Shown: positions 21,004 through 30,209 of the stretch, one piece after another
Layout: each line of letters starts with the position of its first letter
How positions within the stretch are numbered: position 1 is the first letter of the stretch
Assembly (NCBI GenBank): GCA_963713695.1
Contig: CAVQMU010000005.1
Location: forward strand, 1-64,000
Direction of reading: 5' to 3'
Length of the DNA stretch: 64,000 nucleotides
Origin: Rhodoblastus sp963713695
GTDB lineage: Bacteria > Pseudomonadota > Alphaproteobacteria > Rhizobiales > Beijerinckiaceae
Program-made: the position numbers and the translations under genes
Notes under the pieces: model-generated
The model's input: only the letters and a program-made list of their open reading frames with translations
What the model was told of the DNA's origin: nothing
The model's database searches: none

Positions 21004-22797
21004 ATGGATAGGCGTTCAGCACTCATCCCCACTCTGGTCGCCGGCGCCCTCGCTGCTTTCGCGACCGCCGCCATGGCCGGCGATCTGGCCTCCACAAAGG
21101 GCGGCGCGGCTCCCGAAGGCCCGCCGAATCCTTATCTGGTGCCGTTTTCGTATGCGGGCGCTGCTCCCAGCGCCCCCGCCGCCGCGCCCGACCCGTCCTA
21201 CACCGTCGCGGAGCTGGACAAGCTCGGCGACACGTTCTTCACGCGCCTGGTCAACTATTACAAGCTCGAGTGGGGCCATGACGGCGCTCCGGTCGACCCG
21301 AAGGCTCCCGAAGGTCGACGCGCCTATTTCCCGCCCGCGCCGGTCTCGCAGCCGCCTTATCCCTTCACCGAATATTCCTATGGCGGCACCACCTCGCTTG
21401 GCGTCAACCGTCCGAATTCGGTCGACAGCCCCCTGATGGTGGCGCTCGGCAACACGTCGGTCGGCAAGTGGATGGGCGACAACAACATCCAGGCTTACGG
21501 CTGGGTCAACGCCGGCTTCAACGTCTCGAACGAAAGCGCGAAGAACGGCGGCAACTGGCCGGCGGCCTATTCCTATCGTCCGAACGCCCTGTCGCTCGAC
21601 CAGCTCGTGCTCTATATCGAGCGCACGCCCGACACCGTCCAGCATGACCATTTCGACTGGGGCTTCCGCGTCTCCGGCATTTACGGCCAGGACTATCGCT
21701 ACACCACGTCCTTCGGCTATTCGTCGAACGCGCTCTATGGCCACAACAACATCAACGGCTTCGACTATCCGATGATGTGGCTTGAAGGCTATATCCCCTG
21801 GATCTTCGAAGGCACGATGGTCCGCGTCGGCCGCTATATCTCGATCCCCGACATCGAAGCCCAGCTTGCGCCGAACAACTACATGTTCTCGCACTCGCTG
21901 ACCTACGGCTACGACAACTACACCAATTCCGGCATCATGACCTCGACGGCGGTCACGAAAAACTTCTTCGTGCAGGCCGGCGTGTCGATCGGCACGGATA
22001 CGGCGGTGCAGAATTGGGGCGTCAAGTCGACGAACCAGTACTTCAACCCCGCCAACGCCGCCGCCTACATGAACCCCATCCTGACGGCCTATTACGGCGG
22101 CAATCCGCAACAGGTCTGGAGAGATCCGGGCGCGGTTCCGTCCTTCGCCGGCTGTCTGCGCTATGAATCAAACAGCGCTTACGACGACCTCTATCTCTGC
22201 ATGGACGGCATCAACAAGGGCCAGTGGGGCTACAACAACCTCCAGTGGTTCGGCGGAACTTACTATCACAAGTTCAACGAAGATTGGCATATCTCGATGG
22301 AGTCCTACGTCACCCATCAGCATCACGTGCTGAACACGGGTAACTACGGCACCGGCGCGGGCGGTTATAATGGTCCTCTCGGCGGCAACGCCGGCATGGT
22401 CAACGCCGTGCAGGGAATGGGCTTCGAAATGAGCAACCCGTTCAATGCGCCCTTCGGAGCGAATTGTCATAGCGCGACTGCCCTGTGGTGCACGACCACC
22501 GAGCAGACGGCCCTTGCCTACCTCAACTATCGCATCAGCGGCCTGGACAATATTTCCTGGCGTGCTGAATTCGTGAACGACGTGAACGGTCAGCGCACCG
22601 GCACCGCCACCCGTTATCTCGGCCTGGCGATCGGCGAGCAGCATTGGTTCTCGCCGCAGATCGAACTTCGTCCGGAGCTGGCTTACTACCACTCCTTCGA
22701 CGCGGCTGCGTTCAACGGCGTGCCCAGCTACGCAACTCCGGTTCCGACCTCGCATAATGCGGTCATCGGCTCCGCCGACATCATCTGGCACTTCTGA
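21004..22797 (+). CDS. BBP2-like outer-membrane porin, paralogue 1
   Basis: 597 residues. The start is ATG 21004, 11 bases after TAGGAG. The signal peptide probably ends at AMA|GDLAS. After a Pro/Ala-rich lead comes the block shared by all three paralogues: GDTFFTRLVNYYKLEWGHD, PNSVDSPLMVALGNTSVGK, DIEAQLAPNNYMFSHSLTYG, and the C-terminal HWFSPQIELRPELAYYHSF ending IIWHF. The terminal Phe and alternating strands indicate a large beta barrel of the putative porin BBP2 (OmpL-like) class. Its solute is unknown. It is followed by a terminator and paralogue 2. Confidence 0.85.
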   Translation: MDRRSALIPTLVAGALAAFATAAMAGDLASTKGGAAPEGPPNPYLVPFSYAGAAPSAPAAAPDPSYTVAELDKLGDTFFTRLVNYYKLEWGHDGAPVDPKAPEGRRAYFPPAPVSQPPYPFTEYSYGGTTSLGVNRPNSVDSPLMVALGNTSVGKWMGDNNIQAYGWVNAGFNVSNESAKNGGNWPAAYSYRPNALSLDQLVLYIERTPDTVQHDHFDWGFRVSGIYGQDYRYTTSFGYSSNALYGHNNINGFDYPMMWLEGYIPWIFEGTMVRVGRYISIPDIEAQLAPNNYMFSHSLTYGYDNYTNSGIMTSTAVTKNFFVQAGVSIGTDTAVQNWGVKSTNQYFNPANAAAYMNPILTAYYGGNPQQVWRDPGAVPSFAGCLRYESNSAYDDLYLCMDGINKGQWGYNNLQWFGGTYYHKFNEDWHISMESYVTHQHHVLNTGNYGTGAGGYNGPLGGNAGMVNAVQGMGFEMSNPFNAPFGANCHSATALWCTTTEQTALAYLNYRISGLDNISWRAEFVNDVNGQRTGTATRYLGLAIGEQHWFSPQIELRPELAYYHSFDAAAFNGVPSYATPVPTSHNAVIGSADIIWHF

Positions 22798-22840
22798 TTG
22801 CGCCATCCGCCGCCGGGTTCGCCCGGCGGCGCCAAATCAA

Positions 22841-22869
22841 ACCGCCGGGATTTTCCCGGCGGTTTTTTT
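22841..22869 (+). terminator. Terminator after porin paralogue 1
   Basis: ACCGCCGGGA, loop TTT, TCCCGGCGGT, then a run of T. A second GC-rich hairpin without a T-run lies just before it at about 22809-22832. Confidence 0.9.
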
Positions 22870-23118
22870 GTGCGCCCTTGATCTAACCTCGTCGCCGAAT
22901 GTTGAATTGTAATAATTCCGCAACACCGCGCGGAAACTTTACTGTCGGAAAACCGACAACCCGTCTCGCTCCGCAATAGCAACTCGCTAACAAATTGTTT
23001 TTTATAGAGATTTTTTAATTCGATACGAGAATGTTATTTCCTGGCAAGGTTTTTTTAATAGATTTTCCCGAGGCGAAATGCGAATTTTCGTTGCAGTGCA
23101 AACAGGAGAGTTTTGGCA

Positions 23119-24780
23119 ATGGAATGGCGTTCCGCCCTCAGAACGACGATTATGGCCGGAGCGGTCGCTCTTCTTTCGCCAACGGCTTTCGCCCAGGACG
23201 GCTCGCCCGCCGCCGCCGCGCCCGCCGTCGATCCCAACTACAATACCAATAATCTCGGCGAGACGTTTTTCACGCGCTTCGTAAACTACTACAAGCTGGA
23301 ATGGGGCCACGAGTCCGGGCCGGTCGACCCGAGCGCGCCCGCCGCGCGCCGCGAGGGCTGGAACCAGCCCGTCAGCGCGCCCCCCTATCCTTTCATCGAC
23401 TGGCCCTATGGCGGCGCGACAACCCTCGGCGCCAATCGCACCGGTTCCGTCGACAGCCCGCTGATGGTCGGGCTCGCCAACACCAAGGTCGGCCAGACCA
23501 TGGGCGACTGGGGCATCCAGGCCTATGGCTGGGTCGCCGCCGGCGGCAATCTCTCGACCAACACGCAAAAGGGCGGCAATTCGCCCGGCGCCTATTATTA
23601 CGAGCCCAACCGTTTCGATCTCGACCAGGCCGTGCTCTATATCGAACGCACGCCCGACACCGTGCAGAAGGACCATATCGACTGGGGCTTCCGCGTTTCC
23701 GGCATTTACGGCAGCGATTACCGCTACACCACAGCCTATGGCCTTGCGAGCTATCAGCTGCTGGAGAAGAACAATGTCCAGGGCTATGATTTCCCCATGA
23801 TGTATGGCGAAATCTTCGTGCCGCAGATTCTCGACGGATTCATGATCCGCGCCGGCCGCTTCATCGCGCTGCCGGACATCGAGGCGCAGCTGGCGCCGAA
23901 CAATTACATGTATTCCCACTCCCTGGGCTATACGTTCGACAACTACACCAATACGGGCGTCCAGCTGTCGCAGGCGATCAACAAGAACTGGATCGTGCAG
24001 TTCGGCCTGTCCGTGGGATCCGACACCATGCCCTGGGACGCCTTCGCCAAGATCAAGAATCCCGCGCCGACCTTCCTCTACAGTGGCGCTGTGACGGTCA
24101 ATCCGCTTTATCCCAACGCCACCATGTACAGGGATCCCGGCGCGATCCCCTCCTATACCGGCTGCGTCAGGTGGAATTCCGACGCCGGCGGCGACAATGT
24201 CTATGTCTGCGGCGACGCGCTGAACAATGGCATCTGGGGCTACAACAACCTGCAATGGCTTGGCGGAACCTATTTCCACAAGTTCAACGACGAGTGGCAT
24301 ATCGGCATCGAAACCTGGAACATCCACCTCAACAAGGTGCCGAACCAGAACAACCCCGAGGTCCAGGCCATTGTCGCGCAGGGCGGCACGCCCTTCTCGA
24401 CCAGCAATCCCTTCAACGGCATCAACGCCAATGCGCCGAACATGGCGCAATGCCCGCTGAAGACCCAGCTGACCTGCACGACGCACACGCAGATGGTGCT
24501 GACCTACATCAACTATCAGGTCGGCAAGCTCGACAATCTCTCCTATCGCGCCGAATTCTTCGACGATTTCCAGGGCCAGCGCACCGGAGTGAAGACGCGT
24601 TACATGGAAACGGGCTTCGGCTGGCAGCACTGGTTCTCGCCGCAGATCGAGGTGCGTCCCGAAGTCACCTTCTATCGCTCGTTCGACGCGCCGGCCTTCA
24701 ACGCCAACAATGAAACGGGCGCTGCGCCAAACCGCAACAATGCTCTGATCGTCTCGTCGGACCTGATCTGGCATTTCTAG
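23119..24780 (+). CDS. BBP2-like outer-membrane porin, paralogue 2
   Basis: 553 residues, the shortest of the three. ATG 23119 follows CAGGAGAG; the signal peptide ends near AFA|QDGSP. It shares with its neighbours GETFFTRFVNYYKLEWGHE, RTGSVDSPLMVGLANTKVGQ, DIEAQLAPNNYMYSHSLGYT and WHKFND-like strands, ending LIWHF. It lacks the N-terminal small barrel of paralogue 3. It has its own upstream motifs and terminator, so the three porin genes appear separately transcribed. The solute is not known. Confidence 0.85.
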   Translation: MEWRSALRTTIMAGAVALLSPTAFAQDGSPAAAAPAVDPNYNTNNLGETFFTRFVNYYKLEWGHESGPVDPSAPAARREGWNQPVSAPPYPFIDWPYGGATTLGANRTGSVDSPLMVGLANTKVGQTMGDWGIQAYGWVAAGGNLSTNTQKGGNSPGAYYYEPNRFDLDQAVLYIERTPDTVQKDHIDWGFRVSGIYGSDYRYTTAYGLASYQLLEKNNVQGYDFPMMYGEIFVPQILDGFMIRAGRFIALPDIEAQLAPNNYMYSHSLGYTFDNYTNTGVQLSQAINKNWIVQFGLSVGSDTMPWDAFAKIKNPAPTFLYSGAVTVNPLYPNATMYRDPGAIPSYTGCVRWNSDAGGDNVYVCGDALNNGIWGYNNLQWLGGTYFHKFNDEWHIGIETWNIHLNKVPNQNNPEVQAIVAQGGTPFSTSNPFNGINANAPNMAQCPLKTQLTCTTHTQMVLTYINYQVGKLDNLSYRAEFFDDFQGQRTGVKTRYMETGFGWQHWFSPQIEVRPEVTFYRSFDAPAFNANNETGAAPNRNNALIVSSDLIWHF

Positions 24781-24809
24781 ACGCAGGCTTCAAATCCCTC
24801 GCAAACCAC

Positions 24810-24842
24810 ACACGCCGCGCCAAAAGCGCGGCGTGTTTTTTT
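24810..24842 (+). terminator. Terminator after porin paralogue 2
   Basis: ACACGCCGCGC at 24810-24820, loop CAAAA, GCGCGGCGTGT at 24826-24836, then TTTTTT. Confidence 0.9.
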
Positions 24843-25039
24843 GTCCGTCGCCGGACACAATAAATGACGCAATTCAAGGCGCCGCCATTTGATCCAAGGC
24901 AACGCCTTCTTTATGCGCATGGTCTCACATCCGCATCGTCAGCTTATGCCGAACCGGAGTATTGCGGGAAGGATTGAAGAGTGTGCGACCTCAACAGATG
25001 ACCGGCGGCGCTCTTTCCGACAAACCGGGTGACTGAACC

Positions 25040-25727
25040 ATGCGCGCTTGCGTCCTCGTCGTCGATGACGAAGCGACCATTCATGATGTGCTGGAGCCGG
25101 CGCTGACGGCGGCCGGCTTCGAAACCCTGGCCGCGCGCAATGGCCAGCAGGCGCTGCAATTGATCTCCGTCGCCGCGCCGGATGTCATCCTGCTTGATCT
25201 CGGACTGCCCGACCTCGACGGCAAGATGATGATCGCCGAGATCAGGCGCTTTTCGCGGACGCCGATCATCGTGCTGTCGGGACGCGACCACGAGGACGAA
25301 AAGATTGCGGCGCTCGATCTGGGCGCCGACGACTATGTGCAAAAACCCTTTGTCGTCGGCGAGCTGATGGCCCGGATCCGCGTGGCGCTCCGCCATGTGC
25401 AGGCGGGCGCGAGGCCGCTTTCGCGATTTCTGGATCGCCGGGCTGTTTTTCGATCTGCCGGAGCGTCGCGTCCAGCGGAGCGGCGTCAATATCCGATTGA
25501 CGCCGAAAGAGGTTCTTCTGCTTTCGGTCTTGGCGGCGAGCGGCGGCCGGATCGTCGCCATCCGGCAGATAACCAGCGCCATCTGGGGGCCGTCGCATCG
25601 AGACGACAAGCAGATCCTGCGGGTTCTCATCGGGCAATTGCGCGCCAAGCTCGGAGAGGACGCCGCCGATCCCAGAATCATCGCCACCGAACCCGGCGTC
25701 GGCTATCGACTTCGCCTCGACGACTGA
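25040..25727 (+). CDS. OmpR/KdpE-type response regulator, one frame break as read
   Basis: About 228 residues after correction. The receiver MRACVLVVDDEATIHDVLEP has the acidic pair and the phospho-acceptor Asp in VILLDLGLPDLDG. The switch Lys is in YVQKPF. The winged helix continues in the next frame (FDLPERRVQRSGVNIRLTPK ... PGVGYRLRLDD). The break lies near 25405-25425 and has the one-extra-base sign. No kinase gene is adjacent. It sits between porin paralogues 2 and 3, so porin regulation is a reasonable inference. Confidence 0.87.
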
Positions 25728-25976
25728 CGCTTTGCTTGAAGGCGCCCCTGGTGAGCATTCCTACAAGTGTTGTTTGAACAACGGCGTCCGCACGAATGCC
25801 TGCGAATAGTGCAAACTGTGCCAAAATCGCAACATTGTCCTGAAAACAGATACTTTCTTATGCTTTCCTTATGTCACCTTATGATTTCCCACATTGCTCC
25901 CCTGCAAACTGAAACCTAGCCTCGGTCCCATCGTCCAATGATTTGTCGGCCTGCGCGCCGGGAGTGGGGCAAGTCT

Positions 25977-28229
25977 ATGAAAAAGAAGTTTCTGTCCGCC
26001 GCCAGTCTTCTGGCCCTTTGCGTCGCGCCGGCCGTGGCCGCCGACCTTCCCTCGCTCAAGGCGCCGCCCGCCGCGCCGCCGGTCTTCACCTGGAACGGAT
26101 TTTACACCGGCGTCGCCGCCGGCGGAGTTTTCGGGTCCGCGACCGTCAACCAGCCCGGCTTCGAGACCGCCAGGCCGAACGGCTCCAGCGGAGTTCTCGC
26201 GGGGATCGCCGGCTACAACATGCAATTCGGCCAGTTCGTGGCGGGCATCGAAGGCGAAATAGGCTGGCAGAACACCACGGGCTCGGCGAAATTCATCGAC
26301 GGGTCCAGCGGGCTTCCGACCAGCGAGGGGCTCGGCTCGGAATATGAATTTCGCATGCGCGGCCGGCTCGGCTACGCCTTTGGCAATGTGCTGCCCTATA
26401 TCGCCGGCGGCGCCACTTTCACCGGCGAGCGCGTGACACTCGCCAACTCGGGCGGGTCGTCCTCGATCAGGAACGACCTCTCCGGCTACTCGATCGGCGG
26501 CGGCGTCGATTACGCCTTCGCGCCCAACTGGACCGCCCGCGTCGAATATATCCGCGACAACTACAACACCCTGGGCTACGCCTTCTCCGCGGTGTCGGGC
26601 TTCAACGACCGCGGCGTCTCCGTGGCGAACAACACCATCCGGGCCGGCCTGTTCTACAATTTCGGCCCGGGCGGCGCGCCCAAGACCCAGAGCCAGACCG
26701 CCGATCCCGATTACAATATCAAGGCGCTCGATAACCTCGGCGACACCTTCTTCACGCGATTGGTGAACTATTACAAGTTGGAATGGGGACACGACGCCGC
26801 GCCGACGGACCCCAATGCGCCGCCTTCGCGCCGCGCCGACTGGACGCCGGCGCCCGAGACCTCGCCGCCCATGCCATTCTTCGAATATTCCTATGGCGGC
26901 ACGACCAATCTCGGCACCAACCGAACCGCTTCGGTGGACAGCCCGCTGATGGTGGCGCTCGGCAATACCGCGCTCGGCAAGACGATGAGTGACTACGGCC
27001 TCCAGGCCTATGGCTGGGTCAATGTCGGCGTCAACGGCTCGACGTCCACCCTCAAGGACGGCGGCAATTTCCCGGCGGCCTATATGTATAGCCCAAATAC
27101 GGTAAGCCTCGACCAGGCGGTGATGTATGTGGAGCGCACGCCCGATACGGTGCAGAAGGACCATATCGACTGGGGTTTCCGCTTTTCTACGATCTTTGGC
27201 GAGAATTACCGCTATACGACCTCCTATGGCGTCGCCAGCTGGCAATTGCTGAACCACAATGACGTCAATGGCTACGACTTCCCGATGGTCTACGGCGAAT
27301 TGTTCATTCCGCAGATCGCCGAGGGCATGTTGATCCGCGTCGGCCGCTTCATCTCGCTGCCCGACATCGAGGCGCAGCTCGCGCCGAACAATTACATGTA
27401 TTCGCACTCGATGACCTATGCCTTCGACAACTACACCAACAATGGCGTCCAGGCGTCCATCGCGCTCACCAAGAACCTGTTCATCCAGCCGGGCATCGGC
27501 ATGGGCTCGGACACCGCGATCTGGAACACCGGCGTGCGGCTTAAAAACCAGATGCCGGGCAATCCACTCTATCCCGGCGCCACTTTCCTGAAGGATCCGG
27601 GCGCGGTCCCGTCCTACACCCTGTGCCTCCGCTATCAGACCGACAGCGCCAACGACAACCTGTACCTCTGTGGCGACGCGCTCAACGGGGGGCAGTGGGG
27701 CTACAACAACCTGCAATGGATCGGCGGCACCTATTACCACAGGTTCAACGAGCAGTGGCATATCGCCTGGGAATCCTGGAACATCCACGAAACCAAGGTG
27801 CCGAACATCGCCAATCCCACCGTGCAAGCGATCATAGCGGGCGGCGGCACGCCGTTTTCGCCGCAATTCATTCCCTTCAACGCGCCGGGCGGAGCCAATT
27901 GCCGCAACAAGACGCAGCTCACTTGCAACTCGGACGTGCAGACCTTCCTGACCTATCTGAACTATCAGTTCTCGCCGTTGGACAATCTGTCGTTCCGGAC
28001 GGAATTCTTCAACGACATGACAGGACAGCGCACCGGCGTCGCGACGTCCTATGCCGAATGGGCGGTCGGCCTGCAGCACTGGTTCTCGCCGCAGATCGAG
28101 GTTCGTCCCGAGGTCACCTATTACCGGTCCTTCCAGGCCAACGCCTTCAACGGCAACTCCAATTTCGGCATCGCCCCGAACAAGAACTGGGAAGTGGTCG
28201 CCGCCGGCGACATCATCTGGCACTTCTGA
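25977..28229 (+). CDS. BBP2-like outer-membrane porin, paralogue 3, with fused N-terminal small barrel
   Basis: 750 residues. ATG 25977 follows GGGAGTGGGG; the signal peptide ends near AVA|ADLPSLK. Residues of about 35-235 form an Omp25-type small barrel (TWNGFYTGVAAGGVFG, FRMRGRLGYAFGNVLPYIAG, and a final strand RAGLFYNFGPG). The remainder is a complete BBP2-like porin (GDTFFTRLVNYYKLEWGHDA, TASVDSPLMVALGNTALGK, DIEAQLAPNNYMYSHSMTYA, ending IIWHF). The frame is continuous across the junction. It parallels the fusion at 4243, which joins the same kind of small barrel to an OprB-type porin. Confidence 0.85.
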   Translation: MKKKFLSAASLLALCVAPAVAADLPSLKAPPAAPPVFTWNGFYTGVAAGGVFGSATVNQPGFETARPNGSSGVLAGIAGYNMQFGQFVAGIEGEIGWQNTTGSAKFIDGSSGLPTSEGLGSEYEFRMRGRLGYAFGNVLPYIAGGATFTGERVTLANSGGSSSIRNDLSGYSIGGGVDYAFAPNWTARVEYIRDNYNTLGYAFSAVSGFNDRGVSVANNTIRAGLFYNFGPGGAPKTQSQTADPDYNIKALDNLGDTFFTRLVNYYKLEWGHDAAPTDPNAPPSRRADWTPAPETSPPMPFFEYSYGGTTNLGTNRTASVDSPLMVALGNTALGKTMSDYGLQAYGWVNVGVNGSTSTLKDGGNFPAAYMYSPNTVSLDQAVMYVERTPDTVQKDHIDWGFRFSTIFGENYRYTTSYGVASWQLLNHNDVNGYDFPMVYGELFIPQIAEGMLIRVGRFISLPDIEAQLAPNNYMYSHSMTYAFDNYTNNGVQASIALTKNLFIQPGIGMGSDTAIWNTGVRLKNQMPGNPLYPGATFLKDPGAVPSYTLCLRYQTDSANDNLYLCGDALNGGQWGYNNLQWIGGTYYHRFNEQWHIAWESWNIHETKVPNIANPTVQAIIAGGGTPFSPQFIPFNAPGGANCRNKTQLTCNSDVQTFLTYLNYQFSPLDNLSFRTEFFNDMTGQRTGVATSYAEWAVGLQHWFSPQIEVRPEVTYYRSFQANAFNGNSNFGIAPNKNWEVVAAGDIIWHF

Positions 28230-28948
28230 CGAAAAACTCCGGAAAGTCCCACGACTTTCCGAAGTCAAATCTATTGGAATTCGGCAGCATTCTCGCCCCG
28301 GCCCCGGAGCGCTGGTCCGCGGATGTGACCTGACGTCCTCAATCCATATCGGCCGACAGTTCGCAACTCAGCAACGCCGGCAATTGATGGCGCCCTAAAG
28401 CCAGGGGCTCCTTGCACCCGATTGATACTGAAGAAATAAGCAAACTGCACCTAAATTAGGCAACCCAACAATCGTTGGGATGGAGGCATTCCTCCAATCA
28501 AATTCGGCAAAAACTGACCACTTTCGCCGCTTTCATTGGAATCGCCGTAAGTCAGGCCCAGCTCGCCGTCCGGCCGGACGGTTCCTTTCGGGGAGCCGGA
28601 TCATGGCATGTTTCTGGCTAACCTAAGCTGCAAGCAGGCAATTCCCCCCGGATCGGCCGCATTTTTATGCGTCCGGCCATCCACAACCGCCGCCATGCCA
28701 TCAACCGGAATCCAGCCCCCGATGGATTCCGGTCGGTGGATTGCGCGCGTCAGCGAGAAAATAGATGTCCGTAGCTCAAATGCCACAGGTCTAAATAAAG
28801 CGTAAACAACACCGCGATTCGATGTTGCTTCTTTATGGCCAGGCATGAGAGTCGCGGATAGAACAAATCATTCGATCCGAACTTCGGCTGGCGACATGGC
28901 GCATCCCCAGGGGCTTCACCGTCGCCGCCCCATAACCGCAGGTCCCTG
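28230..28948. other. Intergenic region before the RND efflux operon
   Basis: No gene recognised. A short hairpin lies just after the porin stop (GGAAAGTC at 28241-28248, GACTTTCC at 28253-28260) without a T-run and may be a weak terminator. The rest presumably holds the efflux operon promoter, which I could not place. Confidence 0.5.
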
Positions 28949-30161
28949 ATGAAATCGCAGAAACAACCTCCCCGCAGCGGCGCCCTTCGCAATATCCTGC
29001 TGGTCGGCGCAATCGCGCTGGCAGGTTATTATTTCGTTCTCGGCGGCAAGGATCATTGGCCCTTCGGCAAGCCGCATCAGGAGGCCGCTGAAGCGCCCCC
29101 CGCTCCGTCGGGACCGCCGACCCTGGAGCTGACCGAGAAGCAATTGCAGCAGATCAAGGTCGACAAGGTCGCCACGCGCGATTTTCGGATCGTCAAATCG
29201 GCCGTCGGCAATGTCGATTTCAACCAGGACCAGTCGGCCCAGGTCTCCAGCCCCTATCAGGGCCGCATTCTCCAGGTTCTCGTCAATCTCGGCGACCGCG
29301 TGAAGCGCGACCAGCCCCTGTTCACGCTTGAAAGCCCCGATCTGATGACGGCGGAAGCGACGCTGATCCAGACCGCCGGCGTGCTCGACCTGACAAACGC
29401 CAACCTGACCCGCCTGCGCGGCGCGTTGAAAGCCGGCGGCATGCGCGCAGAAGGATCTCGACCAGGCGACGTCCGACCAGAAGACGGCGGACGGAGCTTA
29501 CCGGGCGGCGCGTCTCGGCCTTTACGTGTTCGGCAAGACCGACGAAGAGATCGACCAGGTCGTCAAGGAGCGCAAGGTCGATCACGCCCTGATCATCCGC
29601 AGCCCGGTCGACGGGCTGGTTTCGGCGCGCGTCGCCGCGCCGGGCCTGCTGATCCAGCCGGGCGGCACGCCGATCACCGTCAGCGACAATTCGACAATGT
29701 GGCTGAACTCCTATGTCATCGAAAGCGACGCGCTGGTCATGCGCGACGGCGAAGACGTCTTGGCCAGCGTTCCCACGGCTTCCAACACGCCTTTTACCGG
29801 AAAAGTGACCTGCGTCGGCGGCGCCGTGGACCCTGATACGCACCGCCTGCTGGTGCGCGCCGTGATCAACGATCCCGACCACAAGCTGCGCGCCGGCATG
29901 GTCGCGACTTTCGAGATCACCATCGACAAGCCGGTGAATGCGCTGAGCATTCCGGCCGACGGCGTGGTGCGCGAGGGCGACGGCACGATGACCGCCTGGG
30001 TGCGGAAGGACGCGACGCATTTCGAGCAACGGGTCGTCAAGATCGGCACTCTGCAAGGTGGCTTCGACCAGGTTCTCGACGGATTGAAGGAAGGCGAAAC
30101 GGTGATCGTCGAAGGCGCCGTCTTCGTCGACAACATCCTCAACGCGCCGCCGTCCGACTGA
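28949..30161 (+). CDS. RND efflux periplasmic adaptor (HlyD/CusB-like), one frame break as read
   Basis: About 403 residues. An N-terminal membrane anchor (ILLVGAIALAGYYFVLGG) is followed by a lipoyl/hairpin region (VSSPYQGRILQVLVNLGDRV, FTLESPDLMTAEATLIQ) and a beta-barrel (LRAGMVATFEITIDKPVNAL). The break near 29445 has the one-extra-base sign and joins LRGALKAGGM to AQKDLDQATSDQKTADGAYR. It bridges the inner-membrane pump to the outer-membrane channel and is the first gene of the adaptor-pump-channel operon. The similarity is to the heavy-metal-type adaptors, but substrate is not shown. Confidence 0.87.
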
Positions 30162-30209
30162 GCGTAAAACCCCGCCCCATCCGCACGCGTATTCCGCGGG
30201 AGTCATAAA

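Noticed and set aside
23002..28268. Long minus-strand open frames opposite porin paralogues 2 and 3.
   Set aside because: They arise from the same codon bias on homologous genes; residues are low-complexity Val/Gly/Arg/Asp without any fold.
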